From positions 186,001 to 250,000 of the forward strand of contig WFMF01000196.1 of the NCBI GenBank assembly GCA_011033025.1: a stretch of DNA of 64,000 nucleotides. The letters are read 5' to 3'. The notes under the pieces were generated by a model. That model ran no database searches. It saw only the letters and a program-made list of their open reading frames with translations, and was not told the origin of the DNA. The stretch comes from Beroe forskalii (taxonomy: Eukaryota > Ctenophora > Nuda > Beroida > Beroidae). A program made the translations under genes and the position numbers. Below, piece by piece: positions 22,701-32,288 of the stretch; the stretch's first letter is position 1, and every line of letters begins with the position of its first letter.

Positions 22701-25700
22701 CTTCTAACCCTCCCCGCACTCACCCATATATCATCCCTTACCCCTAGGCCCTATCTCACCCTCCCCATCGCTTCACCTACTTAACCCCTAACCTCCCCCT
22801 CACCTTTTTCTCCCTTCACCTCACCCTTATCCCCCTCGCCCGACGCCTCACCCTTCCCCTTCACCTTCCCCTTATCCCCCTCGCCCGACGCCTCACCTTT
22901 TTCTCCCCTCACCTCCCCCCTTATCCCCTCGCCTGACGCCTCACCTTTTTCTCCCTTCACCCCCTTATCTCCCTCGCCTGACGCCTCACCTTTTTCTCCC
23001 TTCACCCCCTTATCTCCCTCGCCTGACGCCTCACCTTTTTCTCCCACTTATCGTCCTCCTCTCTGATGTCATGGTACACACGGCACAGCTCCATGGCTCG
23101 GAAGACCAGGGAGGGCAGCGTGTACTGTATCCCCTTAACCCCTCCCTTCATCTCACCCTTATCCCCCTCGTCTGACGCCTCACCCTTATCCCCTCGCCTG
23201 ACGCCTCACCCTTATCCCCTCGCCTGACGCCTCACCTTTTTCTCCCACTTATCGTCCTCCTCTCTGATGTCGTGGTACACACGGCACAGCTCCATGGCTC
23301 GGAAGACCAGGGAGGGTAGCGTGTACTGTATCCTCTTATCCCCTCCCTTCATCTCACCCTTATCCCCTCGCCTGACTCCTCACCTTTTTCTCCCTTCGCC
23401 TCCCCCTTATCCCCTCGCCTGACGCCTCACCTTTTTCTCCCACTTGTCGTCCTCCTCTCTGATGTCGTGGTACACACGGCACAGCTCCATGGCTCGGAAG
23501 ACCAGGGAGGGTAGCGTGTACTGTATCCTCTTGTCCCCTCCCGCTGTCAGGTGCTTCTTACACATGTTCAGGATCAGGAACTGCTGGTCTGGGATCTGGG
23601 ATGCCAGCTGGTGCACCACGCGACCTGTGGTTTGTAACACAAATTTGTAATGGATTGGCGGGGTTACATCTGAGACGCAGTTGTGGAGTAACTCAGTTCT
23701 GCGATGGGGTTGTTGGGTTATATATGGGGGGGATACCCGACCTGTGGTTGATTTGTGGGGTTACACTGATCTGAGGGGAGGGATCTGGGATGCCAGCTGG
23801 TGCACCACGCGACCTGTGATGGATTTGTGGGGTTACACAGTAATACAGATATGTGATGGAGTTGTGGGGTTACATATGGGGGGGGGGTGGAGATGAAACT
23901 GTGGGGTAACACAGATCTGAGATGGGGTTGTGGAGTAACACAGATCTGTGATGGATTTGGTGGGGTCACACATATCTGAGATAGGGTTGTGGGTTACATC
24001 TGAGGGGATAAATTGGTGGGATATTTGTGGATAGTTTGGGTGGCACGGCTCTGTTATGGATTAAGGTAGAGATCTGTTACGGATGGGGGGTAGAGACCTG
24101 CGATGGATTGGAGTAGAGACATCTGATGATGATTTCGGGGTACAGACACATTAAGAGAAAATTAGTCGCTATAATAAAATCCAATGACAATGAACAGTGA
24201 GGAGCCTGACCACATGACTCATTGGATAATAAGTAACGATTTTAATTTGATTCGATTTTACGCCAATGATCTATTTACACGATTTCATTACAAAATACTG
24301 TACACATTCACTATTATAATATCGAATGAATATAATACATGAATATAATACATGAGTTTGACAAGGAAGAGGTTATTAATTGAGGTTCACAAACTTTAGA
24401 TTTGCATTGGCGACTTGAACTATAGTTTTTCAGGCCTAACTATCGTCTACCCTCAATCCCTACACCCACGATTCACAGACAGCGGTTTTCAATATGCATT
24501 TCATAAAATGTACGCGATTTAAGTTTCCCGGTTCACTATATACGATATACTTTCCAGGAACTTATTGAATTCATAGGATAAATACTACAAGTTTCTCATT
24601 TTTCATGACCTGTACACAAACACATTTCACTCACCCACTAAACTCTGTTCAATCTCAAAGTCCTCAGGGTCATCAGGTTCTGTGGCCTGGTCTGTCTGCT
24701 CTGATATCAGGCACTGGATCATGTTCAGGAACAGATCCACCTGGGAAACATGAATCCATAAAAATTGGCAGTATCCAAGAAGCCCGACCACCATCGCGGA
24801 ATTCCGCGCGGAATTCCGTGGTTAAATTCCGCGCGGAATCAACAGCGGAATCAACAGCGGAAGATACTGCCTAGTGCCTAGGCTTCTTGGATACTGCCTA
24901 AAAATTATCCAAAATCCTGAACCATAGTTTTCTATTGTTACTTGAAGTTACTTCACGCAGACATAGCTGGCATTGGAAATCCCTATAAAAGTATCAAACC
25001 GAGTGTAAGAACTACGAGCTTTACAATAGTATCACTTACATAATACGAAAATCGAAAATGTTTTTTGCAATACTAGACCATACAGGAAATTTAGACATGT
25101 TGACGACATCAATTCAACATTCTAAAACCGAATCATGACGCCACTCTCAAAGACCTATATATTAGTTGTTTGCAACTCAAAAGACAGTACCTGATCATGC
25201 GAGTCGATGTGTGTGTCCGTCTGAATGACATGCTCCGTTATGTAGAAACACAGCTCCTTCCTGACTTTGTAATCGAGGAAGGAGAAAAGAGGAGAGAAGT
25301 GTTTCAACTCTAGGATTGTCAGCACATCCTCGTAGTGGTCCACGGGAACGCGCAGCATTCTGCTTAACTCCGCTGAGCAGCCTTTCGCGCGGGAGCTGGG
25401 GAGGGAATAGTCAGGTGAAATAGTCAGGGTGAGGGATGAGTGAAGTGGGAATAGGCCGAGGGAAGGGAACTTGGAATAGGCCGGGGAGGGATGTGGGAAT
25501 AGACCGAGGGAAGGGAAGTGGGAGTTAGGTAGGAATCAGGGAGTAGGCCGAGGGCGGGTTAAGGGAAAGAATCAAGAGTGGATAGTTTGGTACATAAGGG
25601 GGTGGAAAAGAGATGAAAGCAATAATTGCTCTTCCAAAAAACATCTCCCTCACAACTCACTTGTCCTGGTCGAATATGTTGAAGGTATTCTCGAGGACCT

Positions 25701-27022
25701 GGTCAACATAGTCTGTTTCGGAGGGGTAGACATTGAGAGCTAGTTTTATCAGGGCAGACTGTAGCGCAAGGATGTCTTCAGGCGGCATCTCACTGCGACT
25801 CTGAAAATCACAAGTGATAAGGGGATATCAATAAGGGATAGAGATTACGTAAACAACGATATTGAACCAACCCTCCACTCTGTTATCGTGTTTTAGGTAG
25901 TTACATTAGCGCAATTATTCAGAGACAATATTTGAAGTATGAACGATCCCTTTCCGGCGATCAAAGTATCAACAGAAATTATGCAATATTTTAACACCAA
26001 TTAACATTCATACAATAACTCCATACCTGAATGATCTGAGTAACTTTTCCGCTGAATATCTGGAAGAGTTTGATCTCTGGTGGGATGTTAGCTGGATCCG
26101 CCTGAGCATAACTCGCTAGTCGCCCGATGATACTGATAATAATGTTCCGGACGTTAACTTGGCCCTGTGGCTGACAGCACGTGTCCAGGAAAATATCCAG
26201 GGTTTTCAGGTGGAACTCATCGGGGAACACCTGATTGGAATTGACAGGGATTTTCTAAACTTTACTGGGAACTGGTAAAGAAAATATAATTTTTGAGGGA
26301 AACTTTTATTTATTTCCTGTCCAGGTTGTACGTTTAATTTCCAAAATGTAACGTCGTGCGCGCACAAAATACAGAAAATTGATCTTCGCGCGTGCGCTAC
26401 AGACGAATTAAAAGCTGAAACATGTGACCGATTCGTTAATGGCAATCAGTAATCCGATCCAGAAATTGCAGCTGTGCTGCGTATGCGATATGAATTATCA
26501 GCAGTATTCTGAACAAACCTGAATGATGCAGTCCATCAAGTATTCCTGGGCTATGCTGTCTTTGCAGTTGATCAGTTGCTTCAGAATCGCTGGTAGGACT
26601 TGCTGAAAACAATCTCAAACTAGATTTAGAAAAAGCTGAATAAGAACTGATCGAATGAGTCATTTCTCGACTGAGATATGGCTTCTGCTGGACTCGATCT
26701 ACTTACCCGATTCAAAATAAGACGTGGTTTGAGTGGATTACAGTTCTGCGCCACACAGCCACTACCCTAGAACGCGTTAAAACTGACGACCCAATTTTGG
26801 GTACAAGGAAAATATTTCTAATTCGAGATTTCAAGACACAAAGAAGACTCCTGATTGTCACTATCAACAGTGAGTTGTGCTGAAGTGATATCCTGGACTC
26901 ACGTTAGTGTATTTGTTGACGGTGACGCCCTCTAGTCGACTGAGTCTCTCCAAGTTAGTTCCCACCAGAATCTTCAGCTCCAGCCTCTCCTGCTCCCGCT
27001 TCTGTCTATCACGCGTGTGCCC
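10702..27022 (-). CDS. VPS35: VPS35, retromer core subunit (5' exons not found)
   Basis: Thirteen phase-consistent exons, 3' to 5': 10702-10858 (stop TAG), 11075-11137, 11301-11410, 11867-11948, 13406-13563, 13897-14026, 23431-23624, 24635-24740, 25191-25395, 25661-25800, 26027-26230, 26519-26602 and 26903-27022. They encode about 583 residues that match VPS35 block by block: [99 protein letters not shown] and [11 protein letters not shown]35 is the alpha-solenoid backbone of retromer, which recycles cargo from endosomes to the Golgi and plasma membrane by binding VPS26 and VPS29. The usual protein has about 800 residues. Roughly the first 200, including the PRLYL motif that contacts VPS26, were not found upstream to 30 kb. 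The 9.4-kb intron 14,027-23,430 hosts two plus-strand peptide genes and tandem partial copies of the next exon. Confidence 0.95.
11570..11866. repeat. ~62-bp tandem array copying a VPS35 5' splice site
   Basis: Three to four copies of a 62-63 bp unit (CACAACTAAAAAGTAGTGGT, then AACTSACCACT). On the minus strand each carries the exon-end-plus-donor sequence AGTG then GTGAGTT, identical to the true junction at 11,867/11,866. The array lies entirely on the intron side of the exon. Confidence 0.8.
13310..13405. repeat. ~25-30 bp array copying the 13,406 exon end and donor
   Basis: On the minus strand the exon ends CCAATCAGAAGTCAG followed by GTGAGC. The adjoining intron repeats CCAATTAGAGGCTAG-GTAATC, CCAATCAGAGGCTAG-GTTACC and CCAATCAGAGGCTAG-ATAAGC, each with an AG/GT-like junction. 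Copies begin at the authentic donor and decay with distance. Confidence 0.75.
13796..13890. mobile_element. Fragment of a CATATGGATCGAT-family MITE
   Basis: CACATGGATCGATCGAAAGA followed by sequence similar to 20,262-20,340 (both reach a GCAAATTG or GTAAATTG and GCGCGC segment). Only one terminus is recognisable. It lies in a VPS35 intron. Confidence 0.4.
14873..14911. promoter_or_regulatory. Pair of RFX X-box-like motifs
   Basis: GTAACCATGGTAAC (14,873-14,886) and GTAACCAAGGTAAC (14,898-14,911) fit the X-box pattern GTNRCC-N(0-3)-RGYAAC bound by RFX factors. They lie about 1.9 kb upstream of peptide gene 1. Function is inferred only. Confidence 0.45.
14958..15001. promoter_or_regulatory. 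Three palindromic E-boxes at exact 18-bp spacing
   Basis: TCACGTGA occurs at 14,958, 14,976 and 14,994, all three perfect 8-bp palindromes. The CACGTG core is the site of bHLH-leucine-zipper factors (USF, MITF/TFE, Myc classes). They lie in the large VPS35 intron and upstream of peptide gene 1. Confidence 0.5.
15002..16500. other. Intronic/upstream DNA without a gene
   Basis: No coding sequence supported. It is intron DNA for VPS35 and upstream DNA for peptide gene 1. An AT-rich TATATGCTCTATATAATTG stretch lies at about 15,050 and another AT run near 15,772. Confidence 0.5.
16501..16758 (+). promoter_or_regulatory. Candidate promoter and 5' untranslated intron of peptide gene 1
   Basis: A TATA-like TATATAAAGGGGGCG is at about 16,502. 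From about 16,528 to 16,625 a roughly 34-bp unit (TGAGTCATATTCTCAGCG, then RCATTCAATGC) repeats about three times. It carries TGAGTCA, an AP-1 type core, in two complete copies. At 16,741-16,758 a pyrimidine-rich tract ends in TTAG, a plausible 3' splice site just before the start codon exon. The second peptide gene has the same arrangement, with TTCTAACAG before its ATG. Confidence 0.45.
16814..19699 (+). CDS. Secreted peptide precursor 1 (cysteine-loop peptide plus amidated Q-x-Y-x-Y peptides)
   Basis: Seven phase-consistent exons: 16814-16927, 17872-18071, 18181-18216, 18367-18402, 18553-18588, 18731-18766, 19195-19272 and the last at 19573-19699 (eight counting the terminal one), about 220 residues. 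Exon 1 is a signal peptide ([20 protein letters not shown]). Exon 2 has [13 protein letters not shown], then RRKR, short KR-flanked AAEMRA segments and an acidic spacer. Four 36-nt exons each encode one copy: [12 protein letters not shown] once and [12 protein letters not shown] three times. The last two exons carry [20 protein letters not shown] and three [12 protein letters not shown] units. Dibasic sites and Gly-Lys-Arg or Gly-Arg suggest proprotein-convertase cleavage and C-terminal amidation. Gln after acidic residues suggests pyroglutamate ends, as in cnidarian precursors. The gene sits antisense inside a VPS35 intron. I know no described family with this peptide set. Confidence 0.85.
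16928..17570. repeat. ~41-bp array copying the exon-1 5' splice site
   Basis: About 15 copies of CTGAGACTGGGGCGAGTGGG then AGGGGGCTCTCAGAGGGCGTT, immediately downstream of peptide gene 1 exon 1. Exon 1 ends GAGACTGGG and is followed by GTGAGTGGGA. Several repeats (17,337-17,540) keep a perfect GTGAGTGG donor, others have GCGAGTGG. Long antisense and sense frames over it are repeat by-products. Confidence 0.9.
18145..18770 (+). repeat. Tandem exon-plus-intron duplication (186-bp unit, four microexons)
   Basis: Four nearly identical units at 186, 186 and 178-bp spacing. Each contains a TTTTTCAG acceptor, a 36-nt coding exon and a GTAAGGATTTC-type donor and intron (GTTTTGCAACC, GTTAACCCTTTCATT). 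The exon is 12 codons in the same phase at both ends, so any number of copies can be inserted or skipped without shifting the frame. Confidence 0.92.
18890..19190. repeat. 22-bp intronic minisatellite
   Basis: About 13 copies of CTTTAACTTATCATCCCGCC plus CC, in the intron before exon 19195-19272. The last copy runs directly into the 3' splice site ATCATCTCGCTCAG, so the array supplies the pyrimidine tract of that acceptor. Confidence 0.9.
20256..20402. mobile_element. MITE-like element with imperfect CATATGGATCGAT ends
   Basis: The left end is GCATATGGATCGATTGATAA. The inverted right end is CCATGGATCGATCGATGAAG, followed inward by TCTGTCAAT-like sequence that is also in the 6189-6344 element. 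It lies just upstream of peptide gene 2. Confidence 0.45.
20445..21417 (+). CDS. Secreted peptide precursor 2 (two cysteine-loop peptides)
   Basis: Three phase-0 exons, 20445-20546, 20916-21050 and 21268-21417 (stop TAA), give 128 residues. Exon 1 is a signal peptide ([20 protein letters not shown]) plus a short acidic stretch. Exons 2 and 3 are duplicates. Each encodes a cysteine-bracketed peptide, [14 protein letters not shown] and [15 protein letters not shown], followed by RKKR, then KR-flanked AAEMRA and a spacer like [13 protein letters not shown]. The core and the RKKR site match exon 2 of precursor 1, 3 kb upstream in the same orientation, so the two genes are tandem paralogues. This one lacks the amidated repeats. 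The disulfide loop (11-12 residues between cysteines) and tetrabasic cleavage are inferred. The start codon follows a likely 5' untranslated intron (TTCTAACAG then CTTAGCACCATGG). Product function is unknown. Confidence 0.85.
20580..21490. promoter_or_regulatory. Cluster of X-box-like motifs in and after peptide gene 2
   Basis: Both introns repeat phrases such as ACACCATGGTAACTG, CTGTCATGGTAACTGC, GTTGTCATGGTTAC, CTGCCATGGAAACTGC and ATGTCATGGAAACTA, mostly one half-site mismatch from the RFX X-box. Downstream, GTTACCAGGGCAAC at 21,435 and 21,472 fits GTNRCC-N2-RGYAAC exactly. Part of the density comes from duplication of intron segments (GTGAGYCATTCATATTCACA follows both donors). Confidence 0.4.
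21500..22240. other. No gene seen
   Basis: AT-rich then CT-rich sequence downstream of peptide gene 2, still inside the VPS35 intron. The CT-rich open frame at 21,920-22,195 belongs to the edge of the low-complexity region that follows. Confidence 0.5.
22245..23430 (-). repeat. Five tandem partial copies of a VPS35 exon end with donor
   Basis: The last ~95 nt of exon 23431-23624 (encoding [20 protein letters not shown], then [13 protein letters not shown]) plus its GTGAGG donor recur at about 22,245-22,340, 22,415-22,505, 22,590-22,685, 23,045-23,135 and 23,240-23,335. They are separated by CT-rich minisatellite built from GCCTGACGCCTCACCTTTTT. The copies lack the exon's 5' half and its acceptor. 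Reading frames are intact and only a few bases differ, so the duplication is recent or homogenised. Confidence 0.93.
23640..24150. repeat. GT-rich minisatellite on the acceptor side of the same exon
   Basis: Repeated GATGGATTTGTGGGGTTACA and relatives. At about 23,786-23,815 a short copy of the exon's 5' end (GATGCCAGCTGGTGCACCAC) followed by its splice acceptor (ACCTGTG on the plus strand) is embedded. On the minus strand this is the pyrimidine-rich end of the VPS35 intron. Confidence 0.75.
24767..24898. mobile_element. 132-bp MITE, GGCAGTATCCAAGAAGCC ends
   Basis: Starts GGCAGTATCCAAGAAGCC and ends GGCTTCTTGGATACTGCC, an 18-bp perfect inverted repeat. The interior contains CGCGGAATTCCGCG-type palindromes. 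It lies 26 bp from the acceptor of VPS35 exon 24635-24740. A fragment with the same left terminus is at 42,266. Confidence 0.88.
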
Positions 27023-29360
27023 CTGATGGACATTGACCAATCAGCGAACAGGTTGACCGTTAACTTACGTTCTGATTGGTGGCCTAACTCATGAAAATTT
27101 ACATACCAGTACAGTTTGATCTAACTCAGAAAATACTGCTTTCAGAATGTTGAATGGTGGCCAATATCAAGATATATAGTCGCTTAAGACCAATTTTTAT
27201 GCTAAAATTGACATTTCGTATCATGAATGACCCAAAGGCCCGAAAAATATGGCTAAAAACCGCCTTTACCATGTGACTGCATTGCAGTGAGTGCACTAGA
27301 ACCAAATAATGATACAGTTTTACACAGTTTTTTCTTCAAGTCCAAGTGTGTCGGAGGATTTTATTAATTTTGATCAGTGTCTCGAGGGGGGGGGTTGCTC
27401 CCACAGGTAAACTTGCCAGTTAACTCGTGGAAGTTTGCAGGTCAGTACAATTTAATCCAACTAAGAAAATGCTGCTTTCAGAATTTTGAATTTCGGCCAC
27501 TTTCACGATTATCCCGGCTAAAATGGACTAAAATGGTCTAATGACATAAAAGACCCATTGTTTTCACTTTTTCAGTACATGGGACTTTCTTGAAACATAA
27601 CTTATTTTCGATGCCAAGATTCTTCATGAATCATGTGAATTGTGACTGTAAGCTCAGTAAATGTTTTCTTCGGTGCCTATGCGTATACCTTAGTAGAAAT
27701 CTTGTAAATTATGATGATTATTTCAATTGTTATGTTATTATGATCCGCGTTTTTGAATTGTTCAATCTCAGAGTACTGATTACGGGGTGCAGATCGAAAA
27801 GGGTAAAAATTTTTGGAAAAAAAGAAAAATTAGAAATCCAAAATCAATTAATTGTTTAAGTGGTTTGGTTTAATTCATGTGGATAAACTGGTCCCCTGTA
27901 ATTACCAATTACCATTGCCTGATGCTTCAGCTGGAAAGACTGGCATGTTTTTATAAGTATATGACACAATGTGCAGTGCAGCTGTGATAAATTGAGTTTA
28001 AATAATCTGTGATCAAGTATAAGCACGCACATTTTACAAGAATTGCGCCTGCATGTCACAATCTCCAGCGCTGTACATTGTCCTGCTGTTCGAGTGAGAA
28101 ATCGCGAATAGCTTGATCAGTGTTAAATTTGTTTGAGCTGTGTTACTCGATTGTTACGATGGGTCGTCAAGTTCATGATGTGAGGTTTTTAAGGTGCAAT
28201 TTGTATGGGGCAAGATAGTTTGGATTTCACGATGCGGATGCCGAAATTTTTAAAAATTCAGTTGGTCATACGATTTATAGATCTTTGAGTTGGCCATGCA
28301 CTAATCAACAATAATACGAACCATTGGAGGGTGGTTTTGTGTCCATATGTGCAAAATTGCCCTGGTAAAATCATCGGATCAAAAATGGACCCAAAAATCT
28401 CAATTCGAACCAAAGGAGATCATAGAGTTATGATAATCTATAGAGTGCCAAATATTTTTGGAGACCTTGATCAAAACTTTTACAATAACATTAAGTGCGA
28501 AATCACAAATCATATTAATGACCTAAATCATAATATTAGACAGGGATTTGGGTCTTTTGATGCAAATTATTAAGTATAAATGGGTTTTGTGGTAATTTTA
28601 AAGCATACGATCCAATATCCATAAAACCGGTCAGAAATAGGCCAGCTAGATAAAGGCCAATTAGGTAACTTGTTATTGATACTGGCTCTGAGTTGGACAT
28701 GATTCGGTCTTGCTTATGACTTCATGAGCTGTGAAATCATGAAAATTGAAATATAAGTTCTCAGTTTCTATACATGCTATTGCTAACTTGCTAATGCTAG
28801 CAATTAATTCAATCCTAGGCATCGCACACTCTGACTCAGCAGTAACTGGAACAGCTCTTTCGAACTTTGGGCAGATTTAGTTTCGTTTTGTCCAAATCCA
28901 ATTCAATTCCACCTGGCATTTGTTTGCAGTTACACTCAACACGATTCGAAACATAGATTCGCTTTTTTTAACTGAAAATCTTTTTATCAATATCATCTTG
29001 ATGGTTTGGAATGGCTTGTGGTCAATTTGGAAGTATCTTAAACATGAAACCTGTTTTCCAGATGAATGACACGATAAAAGGGTGGCCTCCCAACGTCAAT
29101 TTTTCAGCGACTTGCAAACTACTGCGAGGCTGTCCAGGTACCCAGCGAAGTGACTAAAACTTAAACTAAAAAAACAAATTAAATGATATATCGTTGCCCG
29201 AGTCTGCCAAATAAATAAAAGTGCAAGGGGTCGTACCAGAAAATATTTTTTTTTATTTCTGTAGATCTGATATAAAATGTTTGGTTTTTCCCCTTTTTTA
29301 ATTTCTCTTTTACTTGTGTTATCAAATGCTAGCTCATTGTTTCTAATTCCACCTGTCCAG
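27023..29360. other. No gene seen between VPS35 and the zinc-finger exons
   Basis: I searched the minus strand for the missing VPS35 N-terminal exons and the plus strand for upstream zinc-finger exons and found neither. A 10-bp poly-G-like run is at 27,386. Remaining open frames are short and unsupported. Confidence 0.45.
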
Positions 29361-30026
29361 GACAAGTGGTAGATAATCTGAGTGAAGTCTACCCTGTAAA
29401 CTCACTCCCTCAAACCGTGGAGAAGGGGTTCCGCAACAAATGCAAATGGGGCACTTGCAGACGGAGGTTTGTGATCAAAATGCCCACCCACTAGTCACAT
29501 GGCACCTTTTTTATTTCACAAAACTCATGCGTCAGACAGGAAAATGGGCACTGGCGCAAATGGGTGCAATTGCACCCATTTTCGCTCATTTTTCGCTGTT
29601 TTCCAGTTGACTTTTTGCACTCAGCGCAAAATATTAGGCGCAAATTGAGCGCATAATGGACGCAAATGAACACAGTACTTTTTGGGGTCCGGAGCAGAAA
29701 TTTTTGCGCTCAATTAAATGGCCTAAAGTAGTGAAAAGTACCCATTTGTCATTTTCCAGTCATCGCTTTAACTTTAAGTTTAACCCATGCACTACGGCCC
29801 TATCTCCAGGTTCAACAAGCCCGAACTGCTGCTGGAGCACGTTGAAAAGTGCCACCTGTGGAGCCAGGACGCGGAGCCGCAGAACGTGCGGTGCCTGTGG
29901 AAGGGGTGCGCAGAGGACGAGGAGAGTAGGGGTGGAGAGGGGTTCTTCACTCAGAAGTACCAGATCATGGTTCATATGAGGGATCACTGCGAGACCCAGC
30001 TCTCTGTCAGGATCAAAGTGAAGTGA
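29361..30026 (+). CDS. GLI-type C2H2 zinc-finger protein, last two exons
   Basis: Exon 29361-29466 (acceptor CCTGTCCAG, donor GGAG then GTTTGT) joins exon 29810-30026 (acceptor ATCTCCAG, stop TGA) in phase. The joined sequence contains a finger, CKWGTCRRRFNKPELLLEHV then EKCH (C-x4-C, H-x4-H), and a second longer finger starting CLWKGCAEDE with HMRDH histidines. The C-KW-C spacing is typical of GLI/ZIC-like or ARID2-like fingers, which bind DNA or proteins in the nucleus. Upstream exons are not visible, so the family is undecided. The open frame at 29,656-29,979 is a shadow. Confidence 0.7.
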
Positions 30027-30249
30027 TGTGCCGGGAGATATTCATGGTGTGGTGTATGGGGAGATGTAGATCGATGTGATTAACTTAACTAAACTATAAG
30101 ATCAATACGATAGGGGTATTGATACTGATAGTGATAGGAGCAGTAAGAGTATGGGGTACAGCAGCCGAACCGTATTTATTTTGATATTGTTTTACTATAT
30201 TAAAGATATCGTGAATCAGAATGAGTTTCTGAGCATACATAAAGTTAAA

Positions 30250-30523
30250 CATAGCCATTTGTGAATGTCAAATTGATACCAAAATTTGCATGGATACAGT
30301 TTGTGGCATAAGACAGCGCCTGTGAAAATTTGAAGCATTTTCATCCAACAATGAAGATATTGCAAAATAAAGTCAGTTTGGACCGAAACTAGCAGTTTCA
30401 GTACTTATAGCATGGTCATTTTTGAATGAAAATGCTTTAAATTTTCACAGGCGCTGTATTATGCCATAAACTGTATCCATGCAAATTTTGGTATTGATTG
30501 TACATCTACAAATGGTTTTATGA
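30250..30523. repeat. Foldback element, arms ~75-105 bp
   Basis: Left arm from 30,276 (ATACCAAAATTTGCATGGAT) is matched by the inverted right arm ending at 30,494, with a handful of substitutions over about 75 bp (CAGCGCCTGTGAAAATTT shared). Weaker pairing extends outward (CCATTTGT-rich) to about 30,250 and 30,523. The loop is about 70 bp. A transcript would form a long stem. Confidence 0.85.
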
Positions 30524-30593
30524 GTGAAACTGAAATGGTCAAAATTTGCGCGCAGCACTTTTGGTCCGAAACTGATTCATGTTGTGCACAGTA

Positions 30594-30652
30594 AACGTCT
30601 GGCAAAGCGTACAACAAAATGTATGCCGGGGCATACATTTTGTATGCTTTGC
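30594..30652. repeat. Compact 59-bp hairpin
   Basis: CGTCTGGCAAAGCGTACAAC and AAAATGTATGCC pair with GGCATACATTTTGTATGCTT and TGCTAGACG around a 2-4 nt loop, with a short bulge. The size is like a pre-microRNA stem, but the tiny loop argues for an inverted-repeat remnant. Confidence 0.7.
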
Positions 30653-30824
30653 TAGACGCTGCTTCGCAAGTGCCTCGACTTAAAAATTTATCAAATTTAG
30701 AATAATGGCCAGACAAAGTGCGGCTCTGGCAATGTTCATGTGTGCTCAGAGTCAAGAATTTTTCATTTGCACCATACACATGCCCATGACCATATTATTA
30801 ATATTAATATGATCATTGCTTGCA

Positions 30825-32288
30825 CGGGGGGGGATCAGGTACTAAGTGCATGACACAGGGTGTGGGTGGGTGGGTCTCGGCCGAGTGTGAAATACAGTTA
30901 GTCATTGTGTACTAAGTTGGGTGGTCCTTGAAGTTTTTTGTACCAAACAGTTAGTACAGTGTACTAAATTGGGTGGTATTCCACAATTTTGTATCCAAAA
31001 TGTTAGTACAGTGTACTAAATTTGATAGCCAAGGACTTTTTAAATATATTTTACGGTCCTTTACATTTTTCTGACTCAAAAGTAAAAAGTTGGTTGGTAA
31101 AATTTTATTGATTGAAATCACCCAGTCATTTTGTGACCAGATTTAAACCAATCCATTGTTCTCTCTTGAGTCGGATACTTCATACTAGGCCTTATATTGT
31201 GCTGTAAGGGATATATCACATATTGATTTAGTCGAAAACAATTAAATTTTAGTTTGATTGATTGATTGAAAATTTTAGTTGATTGATCACGGGTACTTAG
31301 CCGAAAATTACTTCGATAGAAATTTCCAGATGTATAGGTAGGTAACGACCGGCAATGAACGATTCTTAATTTGAGTACATTACAAAAAATAAAGATTTAA
31401 AAAAATTATACAAATATGTTAGATTTTGTCGAGTTTGATTGGCAATCTGCCTATTCAGTATTCACAATAGGGGTAGGGGCCATCCATAAAGGACGTCCGC
31501 AAAATTTCGGCTATTTCAGACCCTTCCCCCTTGTCCGCAAACGTCCGCAACCTGAAATACCCCCCCTGCGGACGTCCGCATTTTCACTGAAAATCTTTTG
31601 TGTCATTATCTTTATGCCCTTTTTTCAAATAAGGTAACAAAATCAACTTTATTATTTTACTCAATACCGAAAATATAAGCCAAAATCCTGGAAAAATCGT
31701 CTATTTTCAAGTGAAAAACACCCAATTCGACCAAAATTTTCACATAAATGCGGACGTCCGCATTTGGCCAAACGCCCCCCTCCCCCTACGTCCGCAAACG
31801 TCCGCATTGGCCAGACTCCCCCCTCCCCCCCTCTTTGCGGACGTCCTTTATGGATGGCCCACCTACTTGATAATTGATCAAATTGTTTTAAGGCAATAAA
31901 AATAGCATCATTTAACAATTAACATATTGTGATTAATATTATATACATAATTAAATTAATAATTAGTAATCAAACAAACTTTAATAACTAATTTTAAAGT
32001 TTTCTATACTTCTTCTTACTCAACTGCATCGAAAATTATGATATTATAGTGTTTTCTATTCAGTACCTATTGCACTTCTGAATTACCTATAGGTAAGTTT
32101 GACTCGTAGTTCCCACAAGGTACCAATTTAAACTTTTAATTAATGTAATTAAGGGGTGGTCCTCGATTTTAGCTCAAAAAGAGTTAGTAATGTACCAAGT
32201 GTAGGGGTGGGTGGTCACGTTTCAAAATTTTCAGAAAAGTTCAGTTAGTACACCCTGTGTCATGCACTTAGTACCTGATCCCCCCCCG
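30825..32288. mobile_element. 1.46-kb non-autonomous DNA transposon with 39-bp inverted repeats
   Basis: Both ends begin CGGGGGGGGATCAGGTACTA and stay identical for about 39 bp (to ACACAGGGTGT). The element is flanked by GCTTGCA on both sides (30,818-30,824 and 32,289-32,295), a clean 7-bp target duplication. Left subterminal repeats of GTTAGTACAGTGTACTAAAT resemble transposase-binding arrays. No transposase gene is present. Superfamily is not assigned. Confidence 0.9.
31476..31860. mobile_element. 385-bp MITE nested in the 1.46-kb element
   Basis: Ends GGGGCCATCCATAAAGGACG and its inverted copy at 31,841-31,860 form about 27 bp of perfect inverted repeat (to CCGCAAA). The inside repeats CGTCCGCA several times. 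It lies inside the larger element and therefore inserted later. Confidence 0.85.

Noticed and set aside
30594..30652. MicroRNA gene
   Set aside because: The stem is suitable in size but the loop is only 2-4 nt and it sits among inverted-repeat elements. Kept as a hairpin only.
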